The notes: a model not told the origin generated them from the letters alone. A stretch of DNA of 28,497 bases from Paulinella micropora (GCA_009731375.1 BJOX01000202.1:36632-65128); one strand, 5' to 3'; numbered from the stretch's first letter, positions 1-27,965 are shown. A program made the numbers and translations.

Positions 1-235
<235 letters not shown>

Positions 236-243
236 TAGTTTAA

Positions 244-268
244 GTGCATGGGGATGCCATATGGCAAC
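244..268. repeat. piggyBac-like left terminal inverted repeat
   Basis: It starts GTGCATGGGGATGCC directly after TTAA and ends in the palindrome GCCATATGGC followed by AAC. It pairs with the right end after a 3-4 base offset. A second half-palindrome (TTGCCATATGCC) follows at about 275-286. Confidence 0.8.
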
Positions 269-557
269 AAAAATTGCCATATGCCAACCGCGTTTCAGTA
301 GCAAGTTTTCAAAAAATTCTATCGCTTGAACCGGAGCTGTTTTTATTGAATAAAGTCAAAAACCTTGAAGCAAAAGTGTACGGGAAGCGAGTGTGAAAAT
401 TTAAGGAAAAATCTTTGAGTTGAAGTTATTATTTTTTTAAGACGGGTGCCCTCATACTGCACTTTTTCCACGTGAACGTGCCACAAAATGATTTTTTAGC
501 AGAAACATGGGAGGTGGATGACCCCCTATCCGTGGCTGTAGAGAAGCTGGGAAAGGC

Positions 558-2892
558 TTGGGCAAGCCAAAAATTTGCGATCCTCTCTACAAGGACATTA
601 GTGCTCTGGGTGTTTTGAAGGAAAAAGAAACCAAGCACAAAAAAGCACTTGTTACCCTCCACTTTGACAAGCAGGACTATTTCTTCTTTTCCAAGCTTTT
701 GCGACCCCAGCCCGACCATGCCGGGTCAGACCTGCATTTCGTCAATGCTGCGGGAGAAGAGGTCAAAGGTGAGGTTTCAGATGAGGAGGAGGAACCCCCA
801 AACCCTCAACCCGAAGTGAAAGATGCTGTTCCCCAGAAAGACGAAGACAGTGATGAGGACGAGGGAGGTGAAGAAGAAAACCTTCCCTCGTACAATCCGT
901 GTCCATATTCACATTAATAAGTAGATGGGGAGACGGCCAAACTATTGGCTAATGATATGAAGAGGAACGTGGGTCCACATGTAGTGGATTGGGGAGCTGG
1001 TCGCCCTGTACATAAGGCTAAGACCACCTTGGCACACGATGCGGGACCCTGCATGTAAGCTCTTTCACCCTTCTCCCCTCTGCGCTCTCACTTCAAAAAA
1101 AAAAAAAATCCAGTCAACCTCACATTCACCATGAATTTTTGAATGGTTTTCTTTTTGTTCTTTTTTTTTTGAATTTGTTGTCGTTTCAGGGAATTATAGT
1201 TACAAAGTCACATTTCTTGTTTGCTTTTGCTAACTAGTTTTCTCTCTTTTTCGTATGTCCCATTACAATACAATTTCAGGTTTTTTTTGCATCCCCCTGT
1301 CAATTTTTTTTTCCTCTTTCGTTCATAGGCACTTTCTTCACTTCTTGCCGCATAAAGCAGTTCATACCATCGTTCGCCTGACTAACGAGGAGCTGGGAAC
1401 CCCGTCTGCGGCAGGCCCTCACCTTTCAGGAGTTTTTAGTCTTCATTGGGCTCCTTATCAAAATCTCTCTGGCGGACCGAGGTCGTAGGCATGCACACTG
1501 GGCCCCCACATCAGGACACGGTGCAGACGGGCTTCCGGGGGATAGATTTGGTAACATAATGGGGTGCAATCGGTTCGATGCTATCTTGAAAAATTTGAGG
1601 CTAGGCCCCCCTGCAAATGAAGAGGACCCTTTTTTGCCAGTTCGTTCATTCATGCAGGCCGTGGATGCCACAGCACGTAAAGCCATAGTCCCGGGCAACA
1701 TTCTCGTGGTAGATGAGAGTATGGGTCAATTTACGGGGGTGGGTATGCCAGACCAAATAGTTGTCCCCCGCAAGCCTATTCCTGTTGGCAGAGAATATCA
1801 TACCGTGTGTGATGTTGAAACAGGCATATGCATAGGCATGGAATGTGTGGAGGGTGGGATAGGGATAGGCTAAAAGAATTAGTAGAGTTTGGGGTCACTA
1901 CTGCTACTGCTCCTAACAAAACCATGGTGGTGGAGTGGTCGAATTGTTGTTGGTGATTCGTGGTTTGCTTCTGTTAAGACAGCTACTGAAGTGAAGAAGA
2001 GGGGGTTAGATTTTGTAGGCCAGGTGAAGACTGCGCATTCAGGGTTTCCCAAAATGCTTTTGTGGAGTCAGAGGGGTCCTAAGAAAGGCGATTTAGCTTC
2101 AGCCACATGCATGCATGAGGGGGTGGAGCTGCTTGCAATCAATCAAAACGATCACAACCAGCAGCAAATTATCGCAACTTGCTCCACAACTTTGCCTGGC
2201 AAACCAGAGAGGCCCATTTTAGTGTCAATGATCCTCGGATTCCGCGCTGTGAGGCTGTGGCCCTTTATTATTCAGCTTTTAATGCAGCTGATGTATTCAA
2301 TGCCGTGCGCCACGGGTCCTCTTCCCTCAATCTCACCCTTGGAATGCAGGATTGGAAGAGGGCCGATTTCATGATTTTGCTTGATTTCATTATCACGAAT
2401 GCCTACAAACATTTTATTTTTTTTAGTCAGTCTGTTTTGTCCAAGTATGTAGCCTCAAAAGGAACTACCAGGCCTGGGTATTTCAAACTTTTGCTAGCAG
2501 ACTCCCTCATTTTGCATGGTAACGAGGGTAATTCTATCCCTGCCCTCGCACAGCCTGCCCCTAGCCAGCCTAACATGCAGGATAGCTTTGCCCCATGCAT
2601 GCAACTCCTCAAATACCCACAGGTACCCATGGCCGACAAAATGAAAAAGAAAAGGGAGCTAGGGCACAACTATAACGAAGGTTTGGAGAGGTCAAAAAGA
2701 CGTAAATGTGTCGTTTGTCTGCATGCCTTTTCACAGAAGAAGGTATCTTACACTATGTTTTATTGTGCTACCTGTGGGCCAGATGTGCCGCTGTGTGTGG
2801 GGGGCGGGCAAACATGTCACTCGTGGCACAAACAGCACGGAATCCCTCAAAAAAATGTAAAACGCCGTCGTATTAATCAATCTGACTCTTAA
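558..2892 (+). pseudogene. piggyBac-like transposase (DDE_Tnp_1_7), frameshifted
   Basis: The N-terminal part (558-917) ends in an acidic stretch (EVSDEEEEP, DEDSDEDEGGEEE), usual before the catalytic core in this family. A probable intron runs from a GTAAGC donor near 1054 to a TTCATAG acceptor near 1329. The core then reads in pieces: TNEELGTPS, QEFLVFIGLLIKISLADRG, MGCNRFDAILKNLRL, first catalytic Asp in VVDESMGQFTG (about 1708-1740), and second Asp in VVGDSWFASV (about 1939-1968). The third acidic region is NAADVFNAVRH in the frame ending at 2892. The C-terminus carries CVVC, CATC, CVGGGQTC and HSWHKQH, a zinc-binding module. Frames change near 1430, 1860, 1920 and 2200, so no intact protein can be read. 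Confidence 0.85.
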
Positions 2893-3086
2893 TGACCTTG
2901 TGGTTGCCAGGTGGCAACTCAGCTGAAAATCATCTTCAAAGGGGGGGCGGCAGACAATGGACATTGGGCACTAAAAACTTTTGTAATAAATTTATTTTAT
3001 TTTAATGCTTGAAAATGAAAGAAATAGCTGTATTATTAATAAATTTCATGATTTTATTATTTTTTCTTCTTCTGAAGTATTTGAAA

Positions 3087-3119
3087 TCCGGTTGCCACAT
3101 GGCAACCATGCACATGCAC
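3087..3119. repeat. piggyBac-like right terminal inverted repeat
   Basis: Read inward from TTAA on the minus strand it is GTGCATGTGCATGGTTGCC followed by ATGTGGCAAC, matching the left end. A related GTTGCCAGGTGGCAAC palindrome lies 180 bp further in, at about 2904-2919. It may be a subterminal transposase-binding site (inference). Confidence 0.8.
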
Positions 3120-3332
3120 TTAAACAATATTGTTATTTACACAAACACTATAGTAACATGATAAAATACTTACCCCTCGTAGAAGCTGAGTATGAAGCAG
3201 AAGAGATGGAATCGGGGTGCTATCAAAGATATATAAAAGCGGGAAACAGTGGCAACTTATTGTTAAATTATCATCATCATTATCTCAGTTTTTCATTATT
3301 AATATTACAATATTATAAGTCTCTTTCTGTCC

Positions 3333-3410
3333 CATACCCCGGGGTATGATACCCGGGTATGATACCCCTTCGGGTGGAGGGGGGGGGGGTATGATACCGG
3401 GTATGATACC
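3333..3410. repeat. Cluster of GGTATGATACC palindromes
   Basis: A 16 bp perfect palindrome (CATACCCC/GGGGTATG, 3333-3348) overlaps four copies of the 11 bp palindrome GGTATGATACC, at 3343-3353, 3356-3366, 3388-3398 and 3400-3410. They are arranged as two pairs around CCTTCGGGTGG and a G-run. No gene is near enough to assign a role. The cluster sits between the piggyBac-like element and a G-rich gap. Confidence 0.8.
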
Positions 3411-3451
3411 TATTTTTCATACCCCTGTCCAATACATAGGGGGCGATTTTT

Positions 3452-3489
3452 TTTGGGGGGGGGGGGGGGGAGGGGGGGGNNNNNNNNNN
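3452..3489. other. G-tract and 10-base N gap
   Basis: A run of about 25 G with one A is followed by N at 3480-3489. The upstream part of the Gypsy element (protease, reverse transcriptase, 5' LTR) is absent here, either truncated or lost at this assembly gap. Confidence 0.8.
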
Positions 3490-6008
3490 GGTATCGTTTG
3501 GCTGTGATTCTCCCAGAAGCTTACAGACACGCAAACTCGATGGGCGACCTACGTTCGTCAAGCCTACTGCGTCATCTACGGTATTCAACAGTGCCGCTAC
3601 TTAAACATCTTTTTATTACTGACGTTTTTACTTCAAGAAACTACATCGATGCCAGCGATCACGAACTGCTTCTCCTCCTCCTCATCCTCATCATCAGCAG
3701 CAGCAGAATCAGTAACACCACTACCATCATCGCCACTGTCAGCGTCAACATCAGCAACATCATTGTCAACCACAATTGCAACAACCACAACAATACCATC
3801 GTCACAGATCACCGTCCCCTTTTGTGGCTATGTCACACTCGCAGCCCCATGGTCGTCAACTGGGTTTTGGAGCACTTTCAGACGATTCGATTCAAAGTCG
3901 AATACCTACCAGGTAAGCAAAACCAACTCCCCGACGGTTTCTCACGTGTCCCTTGCATCGCCCCCGGCCAGCCCACCTTGATTGGCGAAGCCGAGGCGAC
4001 TCTCCAGCTCTTATCCACCATTCCGGCACCCCGAGCAGGCTCCACCCTTTGGTTAGCAGTTGAAGGCACGCACGCGGCCCTGGATACCCGTCTCAAGTCT
4101 CTATCTTGCCGGATCCTCCGCGGCGGCCCCACTCTACGTAGCATTCAAGCCCCATGGGACCTGGCCATCGTCATTCCCTCTACTGAACGCTCCCCGATGG
4201 TTGCCCGCGATATGTTTGCTCTCCGCAAGCCCTTCGCTCTGCTCATGCCTCAAGACTTGGTTCATTGCGTCCCCGATGAAACTCTTCCAGGCGAACGTCG
4301 AGCAATGCCGCAAGATCTTGTTCCTTGACGACAACCTCGTCTGGCTCGTACATGGACTTGGAATGGAGCAACACTATATCTATCCTCTCGTTGCTACATC
4401 GCATGCACAGCGCGTAACACGCCAGCAGATCATCAACGCACAACGACAGGACAGCTTCACTGCCCCTCTCTGGACCGAAGACGTCATCTCTGTCTCCGCC
4501 GGCTCAGCCGAACTGATCCTTCGACAAGGTATCGCAGTCACCGTTGACCCCGATCAATCTTCAGTCAAGGTTTATGTCCCAGAAGAGCTACGCCGTCCCC
4601 TCATCAATTATGCCCACCTCATGCAGAACCACGCCAAGGCGCCGACACTCATCCCCTTTATCAAGGAGCGCTACATTTGGTTCCGCACAGACGGTACGGA
4701 TATCATGCATCATGACGTCCTCACCGCCCTCCGTGACTGCCATTTTTGCCAACTAGTCCACCGCCTGACCCTTAACCACGGCCGATATTCATCGCTCACA
4801 TGGACGCATCAAGGACAGGGCATCGGCCTCGACCACGTTCACATCGGCATCCCCGGCGTCACCTCTCAGTACATACTGACCATCGTCGATCTTTTCTCGG
4901 GACTTCTCCAATTTATCCATGCGTCTCCACATCCGCGGAAGAAACAGTGGAACTCATCCTCAATCGATGGGCCTACATCTTTGGTTTTCCGGAGTCCATC
5001 TTCTCCGATTATCATAGTTCTTTCGCTGGCACGTTGGCCAAACGATTTTGCAGCGTAGCCGGCCTCGAATGGCTCACCACCGCGCCCTACTGGCATCATC
5101 AACTCGGCTACGTTGAATGCCGCCACAAAGCTATCCGCACGGCTATCCAGTCTCTCCCTAAGGCAGAAAAGACCAACTGGCCCAGCATCATCCCTTCTCT
5201 CTCCTTCGCTCAGAACACATACGTATCTACAGCAACCGGCACAACTGCCTTTGAAGGAATGCTCGCCCGCAAGCCCCGCTGCACGTTGGACTTCTTCGAC
5301 TCGCCGGAGATTGTTAATGCCCGCGCTACCGCTTCCAGCGCCGCCCTCGATGCATCACCGACACTGTCCATACAGTCGTCCGAACAGATCGCACTGTTAA
5401 ACAGCGCCCGCACCGCTGTCACAACTTATGTCAGCGCATACACCACCGTTACCCGCGCCCGGTCCGTCGCTCAAAAGAACAAAGGCCGCCGCAAGGCTGT
5501 CAAGGAATGGAAAGTAAGCGACAAAGTCTCCGTCTACCGCCCCAAGCCTTCCAAGCAAGGCATTCCAGCCTCCTCCGTTCTTCAGTTCGACGGCCCCTAC
5601 ACCATCGTTGAGCAGGTCAGCTCCAACTGCTTCAAGCTGCGTCATCTCAAGACCAACAAGGTATTGAAACGCATCGACCGCTCACACCTCGCTTCGTATA
5701 CTGCGCCCACTGACGGCCTCGCCCCGCTCAACACGGTCGCAGTAGACGATCACGACGACGACTCAGTCAACTACACCATCGGCGAAGTCGTAGCATTCAT
5801 CGACCGCGATCAGGTTAAACTTGGCATCGTTATAGACGAGGACCCAGAGAACGAGGAAAACGACCTCGTAGTTCACCAGCTCGGTACGACCTCAGACAAG
5901 AACCCTCTCTTCCGTCCCATCTACGAAGACACAAAGGACCAAACAACTATCCAACGCTGGGGTAATCCCTTGGCCCACTGGAAGCCCCTTCTCTTCGACA
6001 CAGTGTGA
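3490..6008 (+). pseudogene. Ty3/Gypsy retrotransposon pol remnant (RNase H, integrase, GPY)
   Basis: RNase H C-terminal signature: TDHRPLLWL, then VEYLPGKQNQLPDGFSR (about 3800-3950). The integrase follows after a spacer. Its zinc finger reads HLMQNHAK then CHFCQ (about 4615-4750), with the first catalytic Asp in GLDHVHIG, the second in FPESIFSDYHSSF and the Glu in HHQLGYVECRHK. The GPY/post-integrase module is FDGPYTIVEQ to IDRSHLASY (about 5587-5700). The frame changes near 3800-3900, 4330 and 4910-4930, so the polyprotein is broken. Gag, protease and reverse transcriptase are not seen. The final stop at 6006-6008 is natural for such a pol. Confidence 0.88.
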
Positions 6009-6732
6009 CAACAAACGATCAAGTCGTTCATCGACACATCGAGTGGCGCTCTCACAAGACGAACAAAGACAAAGGCCGACTTCCCGCCAGCGTTCTTAAG
6101 CGTCTCAAAGGCCCTATCATCACCGGCGAATCCTTCCCACTTCATATCTTCCAGAAAGGTAAACAAGCTACATCGAAGGAATAGCCACCTCAACACTCTC
6201 AAGTGGGTTTTACCCATCGTACCGGCTTCACCCGCCACAGCCCAGCGCTTTTCCCACTTGGCCCGCCATCGTCCCTAGACAAGCTACGCCACGACCAGAG
6301 TATCCCTGTAAGTCCTTGGTCGCCTTTCATCCGTGCAGGTCAACAATCATCCTCATCGAATCTGAACACCTTAGTGATTATATTGGCATGGCATAATTGG
6401 TGCATTAAATTTGGTTCATCTCGGCTGTGCGATACATGGCTACCTAGCTTCCTACGGCTCGACGTCAGCTTCCCGATATCAACGCATCGCTACTGCGCCT
6501 CAATTGTCCCAGTTCCGCTTCCGCATCCCGATATCCGGCCCCGGCTGATCTCCGTCTACACTGCGCTACACATCGACGCACTTCTTTTTCATCCTCCTCC
6601 TGGGTTTCAAGAAACTCATCTTTCTCTTTTCTCCTACTTTTTTTTCTGAGACAAGTCACTGACCAATCGTTAGTCACTCACTCTGTACGCAACTCTACTC
6701 AACCGTTAGGTCTGGGGGGGGGGGGGGGGAGC
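6009..6732. other. Gypsy 3' flank, no gene recognised
   Basis: Unique-looking sequence with short open frames that match nothing I know. It may contain remains of a 3' LTR, but with no 5' copy for comparison the borders cannot be set. It ends in a G-run at about 6714-6729. Confidence 0.5.
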
Positions 6733-7846
6733 TATCAGACTGAGCACTTTAACGACCGGCCAAAACCACTACCGTTGACCGTGATTTTACTGTTTTTGAC
6801 CGGCCCCTTAGATTCTCCTCTGCACGACGTTTCGACTTCACTAACTAGCTTTCGATTTCGTCCAGGAATGACTTCAAACAATTTATTCACTTGAAGTTTT
6901 TATAGCAATTACCATTTTCCCCTTCTCGGCTGCCTTTTTCCTATGATATGCAGAAAACCGCAAAATCGGTGAATTTTGGGGAACACAGTCAAGAGAACAT
7001 AATAATGATATTTGCCGTACACTGCGTGCGTAGCCATTAGGCTCAGAAAGACTTTCCCAAATGAAAGTTCAGGACTTCCACTTGAACACCAATCACTTGA
7101 ACTTGAAGCAACCTTCGAGTACTCTGCACATTTAATTTCAAGTGTTGTCTAACAGCTACTCACAATCTACGTTCAACCAAGATCGTGCTTTGCAACCAAG
7201 TCTGCAAACAAGTAGAAATCTACGTAAATAAACGAAGTGACCTCTCAGCTATTTACTGGTATTTCACCTACTCTCAGGAGTCACAAGTTAGGGCTTTTTG
7301 CAGCCATAGGAACTTTTAATAAGAGTTCGTTGTGTAATTATCCCTTGGGGTTGTATCCAAACTCACAGTCGCAAAGTACGAACACGACTGAACGTAGATC
7401 GTGTGAGTCAAGTTTGGTGAGCTTAGCTTCGCAATAACTACTGGCACGGTAAAGTACTGAAGTTGAAGGCTGGCTTCAAGTCCAACTTGTAGTTCAAGTG
7501 TCCAGGATTTGCTTCTTGGTAAAAACTGAGCCTGACAGTCTCATCGGTTATGACTCTGGGTCACGTTATTTTTCACCAGTTCACGTCCTCAGCTGTTAAG
7601 AAATTTATCGTCATGACTGTGTCACGGTAAAAACTTGAGGGTAATTTTGAAAGGCAGTGAAATGGGGAAAAAGACGATTGATAGCCGCTCTTAAGTAGCT
7701 GAATCTTTAAATTGATAGTTTGAAGTCATTTCTGAGCGAAATCGAAAACTAGTTAGTGAAGTCGAAAAGAATCTAACGGGTCAGTCAAAAAATGTGAAAC
7801 TCAACGGTAGTGATTTTAGCAGGTCGTTAAAGTGCTTCGTCTGATA
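6733..7846. mobile_element. 1.1 kb foldback (long imperfect palindrome) element
   Basis: The left end reads TATCAGACTGAGCACTTTAA and the right end, read on the minus strand, TATCAGACGAAGCACTTTAA. The similarity continues inward through CACTACCGTTGA, GTTAGATTCT, CGACTTCACTAACTAG and ATGACTTCAAAC. Nested matches continue toward the middle, such as CTCACA..CTACGTTCA near 7158 and its complement near 7392. All pairs are centred on about 7285-7290, so nearly the whole element folds on itself. No coding capacity was found. It resembles a non-autonomous foldback or long-TIR DNA element; the superfamily is unknown. Confidence 0.75.
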
Positions 7847-7912
7847 AATCAGATATGCAGAAGCGAACAACTGCTACTCAGAGGGAGGAGGGGAAGTCAG
7901 GAAAAATTATTT

Positions 7913-7915
<3 letters not shown>

Positions 7916-7976
<61 letters not shown>
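7916..7976. repeat. (GA)n microsatellite
   Basis: About 30 GA units. No gene is seen in the flanking 7847-7915 stretch. Confidence 0.97.
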
Positions 7977-7981
<5 letters not shown>

Positions 7982-8424
7982 GACACACAGCAAGAAAAAA
8001 AAGTCTATCATTTTAGACAATTTTTTATTGAATCAAAGATAGTTGAAATACGAGACAGCACCTTAGTCCCAAACTTATCATGGTACTTCCGACATTTAAG
8101 TGGTAAACAACCCAACGTTGATTTCATTTTTCCTCGATCAATATATTTGAGATACGAACATTCTAGCACCTAGTTCTAAAGCTTTCGTCCTGAGCTTCCA
8201 AACGATGACGTAAGCGTTTATATCGCCAGGATTGATTGACAACGGTGAGACCAAAGTTGGATGGATAGTTTCCCACTTGAATGTCCGCAGTAATATGTGG
8301 TCACTTGAAAGTTCGCGGGGAAGCGAAAAGTGCCCGGTAAACACGGCTAATTTGGCCACAAGTGTGTAAAAGTTTCGGTAAACACAGCTAATGTGGCCAC
8401 AAATTTGTTTCGAACCAAGAATTT
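7977..8424 (-). other. 3' flank of the peroxidase gene with a tandem 27 bp motif
   Basis: Non-coding sequence downstream, in the minus sense, of the peroxidase stop codon. The motif CGGTAAACAC then GCTAAT then TGGCCACAA occurs twice, at about 8334-8360 and 8375-8401. It probably includes the 3' UTR, but no polyadenylation signal is clear enough to call. Confidence 0.5.
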
Positions 8425-21326
<12,902 letters not shown>

Positions 21327-21344
21327 TGGATGACAAGGAAACAC

Positions 21345-21943
21345 TCTAGATGATTCATTTACGTTGGTCTTAGCATGACATGCAAGATCTCATGCACTCC
21401 CTTCCTTCTTCCCTGCCTTTCCTTCCTTCCCTTTCCAAGATTACCTCTATGTGTTGCAGTGGCTCGCAGTGCGCGTGAGCCTATCCATACACGACAAGTT
21501 GTCAATAGTCAATCACGAAGACATAACAAGGAAGACCTGAAGAAGCCAGTGATCTTGCAAAGAAGGACATCGGACGAACTGTACCAGACAAAATGAACCA
21601 TTTATCCTGGGTGTCTTATCTTTTCAACAATACCAAACAGCAGAAATGACAACGTTTTGAGACATCGTTCTCTTAATTTTCCAGTGATTCTAATCATGTC
21701 TGAGTACTCTTTTGACCACACCGTGATTGTGGACTGGAAACTCCTCGGACAGCTTCACAACCCCAGACACAGCCAAACCCTTGCCAAGGCAGACTGCTTC
21801 CGTTTTGACCGAACGGAAGGGTCGGGCTAGATACCGGGAACTTCGGGAAGATAAATGGCAAAGTGCCATAGCAGTCCTAAAATTTTAGCAATCAATAATT
21901 ACGTGTCGTCTGCAAGTTCAGCAGCTGTAACACCGTGGGAAGG
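21345..21943. promoter_or_regulatory. Intergenic region of a head-to-head gene pair
   Basis: About 600 bp between the divergent starts of the peroxidase (minus) and J-domain protein (plus). It is one of the few repeat-poor stretches, with a pyrimidine-rich block at about 21399-21437 and no clear TATA box. A short open frame at 21375-21596 matches nothing known. A shared bidirectional promoter is an inference from layout. Confidence 0.5.
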
Positions 21944-25425
<3,482 letters not shown>

Positions 25426-25481
25426 GTAGGTAGATAAATAGATAGATAGGTAGGTAGGTAGGTTAGGTAGGTAGATAGATA

Positions 25482-25517
<36 letters not shown>

Positions 25518-25626
25518 GTAGACAAGTAAGAAGGCCTGCAGAAAGTTGTCAAAGAAATATCATCCAGGTAGTTAGATAGGTAGGTAGGTAGGTAGGTAGG
25601 TAGGTAGGTAGGTAGGTAGGTAGATG

Positions 25627-25664
<38 letters not shown>

Positions 25665-25772
25665 CAGATAGATAGATAGACAAGTAAGAAGGCCTACAGA
25701 AAATTGTCAAAGAAATATCATCCAGGTAGGTAGATAGATAGGTAGGTAGGTAGGTAGGTAGGTAGGTAGATG

Positions 25773-25817
<45 letters not shown>

Positions 25818-25847
25818 GTAGGTAGATAGATAGATAGATAGATAGAT

Positions 25848-25880
<33 letters not shown>

Positions 25881-26002
25881 CAGATAGATAGATAGATAGA
25901 TAGATAGACAAGTAAGAAGGCCCACAGAAAGTTGTCAAAGAAATATCATCCAGGTAGGTAGGTAGGTAGGTAGGTAGGTAGGTAGGTAGGTAGATAGATA
26001 GG

Positions 26003-26037
<35 letters not shown>
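25426..26037. repeat. (GTAG)n / (GATA)n arrays
   Basis: Tetranucleotide arrays separating 3'-edge copies of exon 2. Each block starts with GTAGGTAG or a close variant right at a donor site. Confidence 0.94.
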
Positions 26038-26038
<1 letters not shown>

Positions 26039-26090
26039 CTGCAACTAAAAAGGCTTACAGAAAGCTGTCAAACAAATTACCATCTCGGTC
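25528..26090 (+). pseudogene. Four 3'-edge copies of J-protein exon 2
   Basis: Copies end at donors 25567, 25725 and 25953. All keep AAGAAGGCC or a variant, then AGAAA..TTGTCAAAGAAATA and TCATCCAG/GTAG. Each carries its own single change (CTGCAG, AAATTG, CCCACAG). A fourth, older copy at about 26038-26090 starts further 5' (AACTAAAAAGGCTTACAG) and has lost the CCAG/GT donor. Confidence 0.94.
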
Positions 26091-26385
<295 letters not shown>

Positions 26386-26832
26386 GGAGACGGTCTCTGC
26401 CACTGGCAACTCAGCCTGGGGTTCAGATCTAACTATCTCCTACAATGACGATTTTGTGTCCGCCGTTAATCGCGCGCAGCGCAAGGGCTAAACAGGCAAC
26501 CAACTCCTGACCATGGCTGATGAAGTCGGGGCGTGATGCAAAGGGTTGATGAAGTCGGGGTTGTAGAAGGTAACTCACAACGAGCGTGAACTCCTGAAAC
26601 CTCGGCTTGTTTGTGGCATCATCTCCTTAGGGCACACGCTCCTGGGGAGTGTTCTAGTGTTGTCCCGTATAGTTCAAAAGGGCTCGGCTACCTTTCGGCT
26701 TGAACTGGGCACAGACACCAACCACAGCGAGACAGTGGTTGGTGTGCAGCTTGGCCGGTGCTGAAAGTTCTTGTCCGGGGGTAGTATAGGAGGCCATGGC
26801 TTTTCAAGCTAAGCCACGCCCATAGATTAAAC
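26386..26832. other. Repeat-poor spacer with a hairpin, no gene recognised
   Basis: It contains a perfect 11 bp stem, ACACCAACCAC and GTGGTTGGTGT, at 26715-26745. GATGAAGTCGGGG occurs twice (about 26519 and 26547). It may be part of a LINE or other retroelement. No open frame matches a known family. Confidence 0.6.
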
Positions 26833-26833
26833 A

Positions 26834-26871
<38 letters not shown>

Positions 26872-27030
26872 CCTATCTATCCATCCATCCATCCATCTAT
26901 CTATCTACCTATCTATCTATCTATCTATCCATCTATCCATCTCTCCATCTCTCCATCCATCCATCCATCCATCCATATATCCATCCATCCATCCATCCAT
27001 CTATCCATCTATCTATCTATCTATCTGCGT
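26833..27030. repeat. (TATC)n / (CATC)n microsatellite
   Basis: TATC array grading into CATC/CCAT, then TATC, immediately before the LINE coding remnant. Confidence 0.96.
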
Positions 27031-27032
27031 CA

Positions 27033-27650
27033 TGACTCTGTGCTCTGCACTATTGAAGCTCCCCTTCAAAAACACATCGAGAGCCATAACAAACGCTCCC
27101 CTATAGACCAAAATGAATCAAAGTCTATGTTTGTGAAAGAGGGCGAGCAGAAGCCTAAGAGACAACAGTCATTTCATCGACCATCCCTGCTTGACACTGC
27201 AAACGATTGGCAACTCCAAACCCAATACACGGTTCTGAGCAAGCCTTTCCTGTCCACATTTGTGTCACTGACCTCCGCCCCGATATCGTTGTCTGGTCAC
27301 TGTCTACCAAGATATGTATTCTGATCGAGCTAACGTGCCCGGTCGAGGAAAACATCCTTGACGCACGAGCCTACAAGACCAACCGATACAACAAGCTCAA
27401 ATCTCAAATCGAGGACAACGGATGGACCTGCCACCTTCGACCAATCGAATGCGGGGCTCGCGGCATGGTATCGTTCTCTGTTCATCGATGTTTCCGCGCC
27501 TTGGGTTTTTCCCATCCCCAATCCAAATCCCTTTGCTTCAAGCTATCCTCCTGCGTAGCTCGTTGCTCTTTTGCGATTTATCGCTCCTGTGCAGTCAAAA
27601 ATTGGACTAATCTTCCTCTAGTCCGTATTGGTGACTGCATTCCATCATAG
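27033..27650 (+). pseudogene. Non-LTR retrotransposon ORF, C-terminal domain, frameshifted
   Basis: The first frame carries FVKEGEQKP then LLDTANDWQLQ. The second, from about 27207, carries FPVHICVTDLRPDIVVWS, ICILIELTCPVEENI, KTNRYNKLKSQIEDNGW and PIECGARG. RPD then ELT spacing recalls PD-(D/E)XK nuclease folds and the C-terminal domain that follows reverse transcriptase in some LINE proteins. The frames must be joined by a shift near 27215-27230. The ORF ends [16 protein letters not shown], shared with the copy at 19308. The reverse transcriptase itself is absent. Confidence 0.65.
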
Positions 27651-27965
27651 CCGTCCAGTGTTGCATAGCCCGGGCTAGGTCCCTGCGGGGGTTTAGGCCT
27701 CATACAATGTCATCATTGTAGCTTGCGCAAGCTTACGGTGCTCAAAACACTTGGACTAACGGCTTCCTTTTCTTTCTCTTCTTCCTTATCCTCCCACTCT
27801 CCATTCCTAGATTGCCTTTTTCTTCAACGTCCTTCCTCCTCTTCTTTTTCCAGAACACAGTCTACCCGTGATTCCCATCCCGGACACATGCACAGTACAC
27901 AAATTATTGTTTGATGTGAAACTGCGTTCCTTTGCAAGGACTACATTCCTTTGCGACATCTCATC
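27581..27965 (+). mobile_element. LINE 3' end, second copy
   Basis: Matches 19308-19690 through ORF end, 3' non-coding part and GCGACATCTCATC, then runs into TATC repeats. The few differences include CATTCCATC for CATTCCGTC and small indels. Confidence 0.85.

Larger units (their letters stand above)
240..3123 (+). mobile_element. piggyBac-like DNA transposon, decayed, TTAA-flanked
   Basis: The element is bounded by TTAA at 240-243 and 3120-3123, the target duplication expected of piggyBac transposases. Just inside each TTAA the inward sequence begins GTGCATG and leads to a TGCCATATGGCAAC or TGCCATGTGGCAAC palindrome. Between the ends lies a plus-strand transposase with the DDE_Tnp_1_7 signature and a C-terminal Cys/His zinc-binding region. 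The coding part is broken by frameshifts and probably one intron, so the copy is likely dead. The terminal bases differ from the CCC start of the classical insect element. Boundaries come from reading the TIRs directly; membership of the family comes from the protein motifs. Confidence 0.85.

Noticed and set aside
6203-6649. 148-codon plus-strand frame downstream of the Gypsy remnant
   Set aside because: No recognisable domain, biased composition and position in likely retroelement 3' sequence.
7832-8173. 113-codon plus-strand frame with an RE repeat
   Set aside because: It depends on the (GA)n tract; the rest has no motif.
21375-21596. 73-codon plus-strand frame between the two genes
   Set aside because: No motif or splice context; more likely promoter region.
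26386-26450. Third J-protein exon
   Set aside because: The sequence after the TATC array has no residues typical of the region following HPD and no AT/AC-initial exon in the right phase.
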